A stretch of DNA of 6,122 bases, taken from NCBI GenBank assembly GCA_016763215.1, contig JAESUF010000349.1, positions 1 through 6,122 on the forward strand, in the 5' to 3' direction. The first letter of the stretch is position 1; each line of letters begins with the position of its first letter. Below are positions 1 through 4,836 of this stretch, piece by piece. A program made the position numbers and the translations under genes. The notes beneath the pieces were generated by a model, which saw nothing but the letters and a program-made list of their open reading frames with translations, was not told the origin of the DNA and did not search any database. The stretch is from Flavobacteriaceae bacterium (GTDB lineage: Bacteria > Bacteroidota > Bacteroidia > Flavobacteriales > Flavobacteriaceae).

Positions 1-21
1 AGACTTCATAAAAATAAAATT

Positions 22-53
22 AAAAAAAGCCAGCACTTAGTGCTGGCTTTTTT
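22..53 (+). terminator. Intrinsic terminator (could work in both directions)
   Basis: A perfect stem pairs gccagcac (29-36) with gtgctggc (40-47) around a 3-nt loop. It is preceded by seven As (22-28) and followed by six Ts (48-53), so it could end transcription from either strand. No gene in this window lies upstream of it on the plus strand, so it most likely ends the unit to the left. The same core stem (ccagcac/gtgctgg) is reused in the terminator at 2794-2817. Confidence 0.85.
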
Positions 54-113
54 ATTGCTCTAGAAAGTAAGACTAGAATATCTTGACACCTTTTATCACT
101 GTCCTTTTCATTA

Positions 114-131
114 CTGCCACTTATTGTCACC
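114..131 (+). promoter_or_regulatory. Putative operator A: TGCCAC-N4-TGTCAC direct repeat
   Basis: The 18 bases ctgccacttattgtcacc contain two hexamers, TGCCAC (115-120) and TGTCAC (125-130), repeated with a 10-bp period, so both lie on the same face of the helix. A near copy (16 of 18 identical) sits at 2341-2358. In both places the site ends 31-32 bp before a TAnnTTTG-type -7 box. That repeated geometry suggests a regulator binding site, probably an activator site because it lies upstream of the -33 region. Which protein binds is unknown. The TPR/LuxR-like regulator encoded between the two copies is the obvious candidate, by inference. Confidence 0.55.
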
Positions 132-163
132 CAGTATTTCATTACTGTGAATAGACGAATAAT

Positions 164-171
164 TAATTTTG
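164..171 (+). promoter_or_regulatory. Bacteroidota -7 promoter box for the small peptide gene
   Basis: TAATTTTG matches the Bacteroidota -7 consensus TAnnTTTG exactly. No good TTG -33 element lies about 18-20 bp upstream (the sequence there is around ttactgtg), so the promoter may depend on an activator at the upstream site 114-131. The expected transcript start is about 176-179, giving a leader of roughly 58 nt before the ATG at 236. Confidence 0.5.
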
Positions 172-190
172 ATTATGGGTTAGTTGGATC

Positions 191-210
191 GGTTTATTCC
201 TTAATAGACC
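191..210 (+). other. 5' leader hairpin of the small peptide mRNA
   Basis: ggtttatt (191-198) pairs with aatagacc (203-210) over 8 bp, including one G-U pair, around a cctt tetraloop. It would lie in the leader of the transcript predicted to start near 177 and ends about 25 nt before the start codon. It may protect the 5' end or tune translation. No ligand-binding motif that I recognise is present. Confidence 0.35.
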
Positions 211-235
211 ACAACTAAAAATCTATAAATGATTA

Positions 236-445
236 ATGAGAAAACGGATGGAAAAAGAGAGTGAGATTAAGAGACAGGAAATCACACGTAAAGAAGCTAT
301 AAAAAAAATAGGCACCTATAGTAAGTATGCTGCGTTAACAGCACTAGGCACCTACTTAATCTTACATCCTAAAAGCGCTCAGGCAGCAAGTCCTCCAATG
401 GGGTCTAAAAGTCCTCCATCACCACCAACAGGCTTTGCTCATTAA
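236..445 (+). CDS. Small exported-peptide precursor (69 aa), function unknown
   Basis: The protein has a basic N-terminus, a TRKEAIKK stretch (17-24) that resembles a degenerate twin-arginine motif with RK in place of RR, a hydrophobic stretch at about 31-43, and an A-Q-A signal-peptidase-like site (48-50). What would remain is the 19-residue tail ASPPMGSKSPPSPPTGFAH, with three SPP units. I believe similar small SPP-tailed precursors with a (T/S)R(R/K)EA.KK motif occur in flavobacteria, but I know of no function and cannot check here. The start at 236 was chosen as the first in-frame ATG; M5 at 248 is equally possible, and neither has a Shine-Dalgarno sequence. The gene has its own -7 box (164-171) and putative operator (114-131), and is followed by a structured RNA region and then the TPR regulator gene. 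A signalling peptide is inference. A membrane-anchored microprotein is the main alternative, if cleavage does not happen. Confidence 0.7.
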   Translation: MRKRMEKESEIKRQEITRKEAIKKIGTYSKYAALTALGTYLILHPKSAQAASPPMGSKSPPSPPTGFAH

Positions 446-466
446 AATAGAGAAATAAAGATGAAA

Positions 467-586
467 AAGGGAGGAGCTGTATAATTATTTGAACAGTTAA
501 TTCGTTAGTTAATCGCAATCGTAGGGGACATGCGATTAGTATTAAAGCTAGCATTTTTTGCTAGCTTTTCCTCCCTTATTTTTTTT
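467..586 (+). ncRNA. Candidate multi-branched structured RNA ending in a T-run
   Basis: Four helices nest without conflict. P1 is a perfect 9-bp helix joining aagggagga (467-475) to tcctccctt (569-577). P2 is weak: gctgt/acagt (476-480/493-497). P3 is perfect over 8 bp: taatcgca/tgcgatta (510-517/531-538), with the loop atcgtaggggaca. P4 is perfect over 10 bp (544-553/559-568). P4 abuts the 3' strand of P1 directly, which would allow coaxial stacking, and P1 is followed by one A and then eight Ts (579-586). It lies 21 nt after the small peptide gene, so it could be that mRNA's 3' UTR, a processed small RNA, or an elaborate terminator. I recognise no known RNA family. Confidence 0.45.
544..586 (+). 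terminator. Terminator of the small peptide transcript
   Basis: aaagctagca (544-553) and tgctagcttt (559-568) form a perfect 10-bp stem with a five-T loop. The stem is followed by TCCTCCCTTA and then eight Ts (579-586). The T-run is offset from this stem but directly follows the long-range helix 467-475/569-577, so termination may use the combined fold. Confidence 0.6.
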
Positions 587-679
587 ACTAAAATTTTTAA
601 AACCTCAGACATAATGCACTTGCCAATAAATATAAAGGCTATACCCGCGTTTGTGGAAAATAAGTAAATATTTTATTCT

Positions 680-687
680 TAGTTTTG
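680..687 (+). promoter_or_regulatory. Possible -7 box of the TPR regulator gene (leaderless?)
   Basis: TAGTTTTG matches TAnnTTTG. The nearest TTTG upstream (650-653) is 26 bp away, longer than usual for a -33 element. Transcription would begin near 692-695, essentially at the ATG (692), so the mRNA would be leaderless or nearly so. The box lies inside a 17-bp sequence repeated at 710-726, so the match could also be chance in T-rich DNA. Confidence 0.3.
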
Positions 688-691
688 TTTT

Positions 692-2335
692 ATGAAATTT
701 GTCCTCAAAATTTTATTCTTAGTTTTTACATCCACAACCATTTTTTCTCAAGATTTGGATTCTACATTAATTCGTCTCAAAAAAAATGTAGAAGAAGCTT
801 CAGGTACTGAAGCAAAAATAAAAGCGTTATTGGCTGTTGGTGGATATGATGTTAAGCGGGAATTTAATCAAGCCGAGTATTATTTTTTAGAGGCTGAAAA
901 ACTATCTGAAAAGTGTAAATTACACAAAGACGAACATTTAGCTCTTATTTACTTTCAACTAGGAGTTGTCGATAGAAGAAAAGGTAATTATGATGAAGCT
1001 ATTTCTTTTTATTTAAAATCTAAAAAGATACACGAAGATTTGCAAAGCGATATTTCAATTCTAGCAGACTTGGTTCATAATATTGGGATTATCTATAGGT
1101 ATCAGAAAGACAATAAAAAAGCGATTCATAATTTTAAAGAAGCCGTTAAAATAAATCTAAAAAAGAAAGACACTTTTAGGATTGCGGCTTCATATAATAT
1201 GATAGGTGTCTCCTTTCGGAAGTTAAATAAACTGGATTCTGCCCTAATTTATTATGACAAAGCTAAAAGCTTGTTTAAGAAGATTAAAAGAAATGTAGAT
1301 GTTAGGCGAGTAAATAATAATCTATCAACTTTATATGCTGTGCAAAAAAAGTATGATAAATCAATACCAATAAAACTTGAAAACCTAGCGTATTACAAAA
1401 ATGTTGGGAACAAGATGTCTGCTTCTGTTGCTTATTACAATCTCTCAAGAGATTATTCTAGTTTGGGATACTTTTCAAAATCATTAAAATATGCAGATTC
1501 TTCATTAAATATTGCTTTACAAGAAGGTTTTAAAGAAAGAATTTCAAGAACTTATTTAAGGAAAAGTATTGTGTATAGGAGAATGTCTAACTACAAAGAG
1601 GCTTATGAAAACTATGTAAATTATAAAAGGTACTCTGATTCTATTTATAATATTGAAAGTGTAAAACGAATTCAAAAGTTAGAGTTAGAATATGAATTTG
1701 AAAAAGAGAAGAAAGAGTTAGAAACTTTTTCAAATGAAAGTGAATCTAGGGTGAAATTATATGTTTTTTTGTTTATTCTGGCATTGATTGTAGGAACTAT
1801 TGTTGGATATTTATTATACAGAAATTACACTACACGAGTTAGAATCGTTAGAGATAAATTAGAAAAAGCAAAACTAAAAAAGGAACTACTAAATCAGAAA
1901 ATAAAAGTATCGGAATCAGAATTGAAGTATCTAATAGCAGATAATAGCATGCGTCTGCAATTTGTTAGAGAGCTAACTGAAAACATCAAAGAAGATAAAA
2001 AAGAAACAGATTCAAAAGATATACAGCGATATACTCAATCGTTAATTTTGAAGTTACAGCAGCAGATAGCTACAGAAGATAAACTGTCATCCATACAGGA
2101 GCGAATTGAAGAAGTGAATATCGGATTTAGCTCAAAATTAATGGATTTGTATCCTAGCCTTACAAAGACAGAACGAGAAGTATGTTCTTTATTGCGCTTA
2201 AACCTTTCTATAAAAGAAATTGCTTCGATTAGAAATGCATCTACTGATGCTGTAAAAGCTGTTCGATATAGAATTCGAAAAAAACTTAAAGTTCCTAATA
2301 ATATAGAGTTAGAGCACTTCGTTCAAAGTCTTTAA
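692..2335 (+). CDS. Membrane TPR regulator with LuxR-like C-terminal HTH
   Basis: This 547-residue protein has an N-terminal signal peptide (1-20, ending IFSQ before D21). About seven TPR units follow, near 46-75, 84-117, 125-158, 165-198, 205-238, 245-278 and 285-318, and a charged helix (about 320-350). A single membrane segment lies at about 355-376, then a basic coiled coil (about 380-470). A LuxR/GerE-like HTH closes the protein (about 488-534), with LTKTEREVCSLL, then LSIKEIA and a recognition-helix region ASTDAVKAVRYRIRKKL. The predicted topology puts the TPRs in the periplasm and the HTH in the cytoplasm. There is no kinase or receiver domain, so signal transfer would be direct through the membrane. 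This architecture is common in Bacteroidota, usually without a known ligand. It lies between two small genes that share an operator-like site, which it may bind (inference). The start follows from the signal peptide. Confidence 0.9.
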   Translation: MKFVLKILFLVFTSTTIFSQDLDSTLIRLKKNVEEASGTEAKIKALLAVGGYDVKREFNQAEYYFLEAEKLSEKCKLHKDEHLALIYFQLGVVDRRKGNYDEAISFYLKSKKIHEDLQSDISILADLVHNIGIIYRYQKDNKKAIHNFKEAVKINLKKKDTFRIAASYNMIGVSFRKLNKLDSALIYYDKAKSLFKKIKRNVDVRRVNNNLSTLYAVQKKYDKSIPIKLENLAYYKNVGNKMSASVAYYNLSRDYSSLGYFSKSLKYADSSLNIALQEGFKERISRTYLRKSIVYRRMSNYKEAYENYVNYKRYSDSIYNIESVKRIQKLELEYEFEKEKKELETFSNESESRVKLYVFLFILALIVGTIVGYLLYRNYTTRVRIVRDKLEKAKLKKELLNQKIKVSESELKYLIADNSMRLQFVRELTENIKEDKKETDSKDIQRYTQSLILKLQQQIATEDKLSSIQERIEEVNIGFSSKLMDLYPSLTKTEREVCSLLRLNLSIKEIASIRNASTDAVKAVRYRIRKKLKVPNNIELEHFVQSL

Positions 2336-2340
2336 AAAGG

Positions 2341-2358
2341 CTGTCACTTTTTGTCACC
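2341..2358 (+). promoter_or_regulatory. Putative operator B: TGTCAC-N4-TGTCAC direct repeat
   Basis: ctgtcactttttgtcacc contains two identical TGTCAC hexamers (2342-2347 and 2352-2357) at a 10-bp period. It begins 5 bp after the stop codon of the TPR regulator and ends 9 bp before the -33 element at 2368, a typical place for an activator site. It matches operator A (114-131) at 16 of 18 positions. Confidence 0.6.
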
Positions 2359-2367
2359 GTTAAAGTT

Positions 2368-2397
2368 TTTGCCCTTTCAAAAACTACAATAGTATTG
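2368..2397 (+). promoter_or_regulatory. Bacteroidota -33/-7 promoter of the zinc-ribbon gene
   Basis: TTTG (2368-2371) and TAGTATTG (2390-2397) are 18 bp apart. The first matches the -33 element and the second matches TAnnTTTG at all but one fixed position. The predicted transcript start is about 2402-2405, leaving a leader of only about 13 nt before the ATG at 2417. Confidence 0.55.
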
Positions 2398-2416
2398 CAC
2401 TTTAATTCTCTGTGTA

Positions 2417-2620
2417 ATGAAAGTATGTCCAAATTGTAAATCAGAATCTAGATTGAGAATTCCTAGAAAATTGCTTCTAAGGTTCTTTCCTAAATGCAGG
2501 AATTACATGTGCTATAATTGTAATGCAAAATATTTATGGATTGCTCTTATCAACAAAAGCATACTTGTGAAAAAAGGGCACTACAGATTGAAAAGGAAAC
2601 TTGAAAAAAAATTGCTATGA
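2417..2620 (+). CDS. Small zinc-ribbon protein (67 aa), function unknown
   Basis: Two CxxC knuckles, C4-P-N-C7 and C32-Y-N-C35, are separated by 24 residues. They form a standard zinc-ribbon pair, and an extra Cys lies at 27. The linker is strongly basic (RLRIPRKLLLRFFPK). After the second knuckle come a short hydrophobic stretch (A37 to about V51) and a Lys/Arg-rich tail (KKGHYRLKRKLEKKLL). The charge would suit nucleic acid or ribosome binding, but no partner is evident. The promoter (2368-2397) and the operator-like site at 2341-2358 lie directly upstream, so it probably shares control with the peptide gene at 236-445. There is no Shine-Dalgarno sequence. The start is fixed by the CPNC motif immediately after Met-Lys-Val. 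Confidence 0.75.
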   Translation: MKVCPNCKSESRLRIPRKLLLRFFPKCRNYMCYNCNAKYLWIALINKSILVKKGHYRLKRKLEKKLL

Positions 2621-2643
2621 AATAAAGGAAAATTAAAAAAAGT

Positions 2644-2817
2644 AAGATTGTCAATTTTGAGTAAATGTCAAAGTGTTTAGCAATCCCTCCCAAGTTGATG
2701 CGAGGCACTTGACATTTATAGAAGTAAAATAAGTTTCCTATTGTAATCTTGGTTAATAAACTCTCTAAAGGGGGAGAGTTGTTAGCCATTGAGCCAGCAC
2801 ATTTGTGCTGGTTTTTT
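2644..2817 (+). ncRNA. Candidate structured RNA or structured 3' UTR
   Basis: This gene-free stretch after the zinc-ribbon gene holds nested pairings. The main helix joins taaatgtcaa plus gtg (2662-2671, 2673-2675) to cacttgacattta (2706-2718): 13 bp with one bulged A at 2672. An outer helix joins aagatt (2644-2649) to aatctt (2745-2750) across a large asymmetric internal loop. A separate hairpin aactctc/gagagtt (2759-2765/2774-2780) follows, then the terminator at 2794-2817. The long rod with a wide central bubble is broadly like 6S RNA, but I see no diagnostic sequence. I found no convincing promoter of its own, so a 3' UTR of the zinc-ribbon mRNA is equally likely. Confidence 0.35.
2794..2817 (+). 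terminator. Intrinsic terminator
   Basis: ccagcac (2794-2800) pairs with gtgctgg (2805-2811) around attt, followed by six Ts (2812-2817). It ends the zinc-ribbon transcription unit. The stem is the same sequence as in the terminator at 22-53. Confidence 0.85.
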
Positions 2818-3063
2818 AATTTAATTGTAACTTACGTCTCTTGTGAGTTTTTAAATAAGTTTCAATTTCAGAGCGCTCATATTTTACGACATACATAAAA
2901 GGTGTTTTGTCATAACAAGTCAGTTAGGTTCGTTAAACTATTCCGGTAATAAAAAAGGGGCGTTACAAAAGATTGACTTAGTTGAAGTTATGTGTTTTTT
3001 CATTTATACTGAATTTGTTTCAGGAAGGAAAAATGATTAGATTCGTTTCAATAAACCAAATTC
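2818..3063. other. Intergenic region with no assignable feature
   Basis: With the structured stretch before it, this makes 443 bases (2621-3063) without a convincing gene. It should contain the promoter of the hydrolase pair, but only weak -7 look-alikes are visible: TAGGTTCG at 2925-2932 and TGAATTTG at 3010-3017. Neither has a well-placed TTG. No repeat, tRNA or terminator is apparent. Confidence 0.5.
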
Positions 3064-3930
3064 ATGGGCTGGACATCCTATTTACTCATTCTTCTTATTG
3101 TTATAACTACTGTAAGTATTTTATTATACTTCTTTCAAGAACGATTCTTATTTCATCCAGAGAAACTACCCAAAGATTTTCAATTTCAATATGATAATCA
3201 GCAAGTAGACGAATATAATTTAGAATTAAAAGACGGAGCTGTTATCAATGGGCTGCATTTTAAAACAGAACGCCCCAAAGGATTGGTGTATTATTTAAAA
3301 GGAAACTCGAAAAGTATCAAAGGATGGGGAAAGTTTGCAGTCGACTTCACCTTGCATGGTTATGATGTTATTATGATCGATTATCGTGGTTTTGGGAAAA
3401 GTACTGGAAAGTTGAGTCAAGAAAGTATGAAACACGATGCTTTGTATGTATACGACAGATTGAAAGAGAAAGTAAAAGAAGAGCATATTATAGTATACGG
3501 ACGTTCTTTAGGGACAGGATTGGCTGCCAAAGTTGCCTCCATGAACAATCCGAGAGCCTTAGTCTTGGCCTGCCCGTACTTTAGCATGTCTAAAAATGTA
3601 AAACGTTATTTGCCTTTTATTCCTTTAGGATTGGTGATGCGTTACCAAATGCCTACCTATAAATGGATGAAGTATGTAGATTGTCCGATCAGTATTATTC
3701 ATGGAACGAATGATAAAGTAATCCGATTTAAATCAAGTTTGCGTTTATCAAAACTAAAACCTAATGCGACTAAGCTATACCCGATTATTGGTGGCGGCCA
3801 TAAAGATTTGCACAATTTTGAAAGTTATCACATGGCTTTGAGTGAAATTTTAAATTCCAAAAAAGTAGTTGACTTCGATCGAGAAAAAACGAGTATCGAT
3901 TTTGTTAGAACAAAAAAGAAAAAGAAATGA
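3064..3930 (+). CDS. Membrane-anchored alpha/beta hydrolase (ABHD13/Bem46-like), copy 1
   Basis: This 288-residue protein has an N-terminal membrane anchor (about 5-24) followed by an alpha/beta-hydrolase domain. Visible landmarks are DYRGFGKSTG (106-115), the nucleophile elbow GRSLG with Ser148, the acid loop HGTND with Asp217, and GGGHKDL with His246, so the Ser-Asp-His triad is complete. It resembles the Bem46/ABHD13 type of serine hydrolase, whose bacterial substrates are mostly unknown; esterase or lipase activity is the general expectation. Unusually, the conserved HGN after the first strand reads K79-G80-N81, whereas its neighbour has HGN. The start is supported by alignment with the neighbour: FQE lies at 24-26 here and 23-25 there. 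An in-frame stop at 3052-3054 excludes extension. The tail is lysine-rich (KKKKK). Its stop overlaps the next start (ATGA, 3927-3930), so the two are translationally coupled. Confidence 0.88.
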   Translation: MGWTSYLLILLIVITTVSILLYFFQERFLFHPEKLPKDFQFQYDNQQVDEYNLELKDGAVINGLHFKTERPKGLVYYLKGNSKSIKGWGKFAVDFTLHGYDVIMIDYRGFGKSTGKLSQESMKHDALYVYDRLKEKVKEEHIIVYGRSLGTGLAAKVASMNNPRALVLACPYFSMSKNVKRYLPFIPLGLVMRYQMPTYKWMKYVDCPISIIHGTNDKVIRFKSSLRLSKLKPNATKLYPIIGGGHKDLHNFESYHMALSEILNSKKVVDFDREKTSIDFVRTKKKKK

Positions 3931-4733
3931 TCAAAAAAATTGGCTTAGGAATTCTTATTTTTCTTGGAATAGGCTTATTTCTCTTTTATGTTTTTCAAGA
4001 AAAACTCATTTTCTTGAACGGGAAGAAAATTCCAAAAGATTATGTCTATCTATTTCCACAGTCGTTTGAAGAAGTCAATTTAATTACTGAAGACAATAAA
4101 ACAATTAATGCACTGCATTTTAAATTAGAAGCCCCAAAAGGAGTGATTCTATTTTTTCATGGAAATAAAGGGAACTTACAACGTTGGGGAACCATTGTTC
4201 CGTATTTGTTAGCCTATAATTATGAGGTTTTGGTTATGGACTATCGTGGTTATGGAAAAAGCTCTGGAAGTTTTGATGAAGAAAAAATGTACTCAGATGG
4301 ATTGTTGGCATACGATTATTTGAAGAAAAAGTATTCAGAAAATCAAATTGTAGTATATGGTCGCTCTATGGGAACTACTTTTGCGACAAGGGTTGCGGCA
4401 GAGAACAATCCGAAACATGTTATATTGGAAGCTCCATTTTACAACCTAAAAAGGGCGACACAGTATTATTTTACATTGTCACCAACCTTTTTAGTCAAGT
4501 ACAAATTTCGAACAGATATAGATATTCCGAAAGTAACATCAGCGATTACCTTCTTTCATGGCGATGATGATGCGACAACTTCTTTTGAGCAATCAAAAGA
4601 ATTGTTTCAATTGGTGAAATCGCAACAAAAGGAATTTGTTCCTATTCCAACAGGAACGCATCATAATTTGAAGGATTTTGATCTGTATAAATCAATACTT
4701 AAGGAGATTCTTTCTGTTATTCCGACAGAGTAG
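3927..4733 (+). CDS. Membrane-anchored alpha/beta hydrolase, copy 2
   Basis: This 268-residue paralogue of the preceding gene probably arose by tandem duplication. The layout is the same: an N-terminal hydrophobic anchor (about 5-23), the intact oxyanion-region motif H78-G79-N80, DYRGYGKSSG (105-114), the nucleophile Ser147 in GRSMG, the acid Asp215 in HGDDD, and the catalytic His in GTHHNL (His245 by alignment). It overlaps copy 1 by 4 nt (ATGA), so both are read from one mRNA. The active site should face the periplasm if the anchor acts as an uncleaved signal, or the cytoplasm if it is inserted the other way; the sequence does not decide. The last residues, S-V-I-P-T-E, and the stop codon fall inside a palindromic intergenic repeat (about 4714-4798), so the C-terminus looks rewritten by that repeat. 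No substrate can be named. Confidence 0.88.
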   Translation: MIKKIGLGILIFLGIGLFLFYVFQEKLIFLNGKKIPKDYVYLFPQSFEEVNLITEDNKTINALHFKLEAPKGVILFFHGNKGNLQRWGTIVPYLLAYNYEVLVMDYRGYGKSSGSFDEEKMYSDGLLAYDYLKKKYSENQIVVYGRSMGTTFATRVAAENNPKHVILEAPFYNLKRATQYYFTLSPTFLVKYKFRTDIDIPKVTSAITFFHGDDDATTSFEQSKELFQLVKSQQKEFVPIPTGTHHNLKDFDLYKSILKEILSVIPTE

Positions 4734-4798
4734 AGCGACGAGGAATCTCAAGAATAGATTTCTTAATCGAAGTAAAAATTCTCATTTCGAAATGACAG
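4714..4798. repeat. Palindromic dispersed repeat overlapping the hydrolase stop codon
   Basis: The left end ctgttattccga (4714-4725) and the right end tcgaaatgacag (4787-4798) are imperfect inverted repeats: 10 of 12 match, and one mismatch can pair as G-T. An inner stem joins ggaatct (4742-4748) to agatttc (4756-4762). The words gagcgacgaggaatctc and tttcgaaatgacagg resemble the GTCATTtCGA...GAGGAATCTC palindromes that I recall as scattered intergenic repeats in flavobacterial and other bacterial genomes. Transcribed, it would fold into a long hairpin that could stabilise or end the hydrolase mRNA. Copy number cannot be judged from this window. Confidence 0.6.
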
Positions 4799-4836
4799 GT
4801 TAAATACTTTTTCACCATCTTTTTCGTTTTCTATTT

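Noticed and set aside
461..484. Seven-codon ORF (MKKGGAV) after the peptide gene
   Set aside because: It is too short to support, and its bases are better explained as the 5' strand of the long-range RNA helix 467-475/569-577.
2550..2789. 79-codon minus-strand frame beginning MANNSPPLESLL
   Set aside because: It overlaps the well-supported zinc-ribbon gene and the structured RNA and terminator region, has a low-complexity hydrophobic composition, and shows no family motif.
2816..2896. Minus-strand 26-codon ORF beginning MYVVKYERSEIE and ending RRKLQLN
   Set aside because: The composition is protein-like, but it is very short, has no promoter or family match that I recognise, and its stop overlaps the T-run of the plus-strand terminator. 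It could be a gene remnant.
2908..2923. TGTCAT-N4-AGTCAG, a possible third copy of the operator
   Set aside because: It differs from the TGTCAC hexamer at one position in the first half and two in the second, and there is no TAnnTTTG box at the 31-33 bp spacing seen for the other two.
3033..3194. ATG at 3033 with a good AGGAAGG sequence (3022-3028) just upstream, opening a 53-codon frame
   Set aside because: It is out of frame with the hydrolase and overlaps its anchor. The hydrolase frame is confirmed by alignment to its paralogue from the first residues. The purine run is probably coincidence in an organism that rarely uses Shine-Dalgarno sequences, although a short upstream ORF cannot be excluded.
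4477..4482. TGTCAC hexamer inside the second hydrolase gene
   Set aside because: It is a single half-site in coding sequence without a partner 10 bp away or a promoter downstream.
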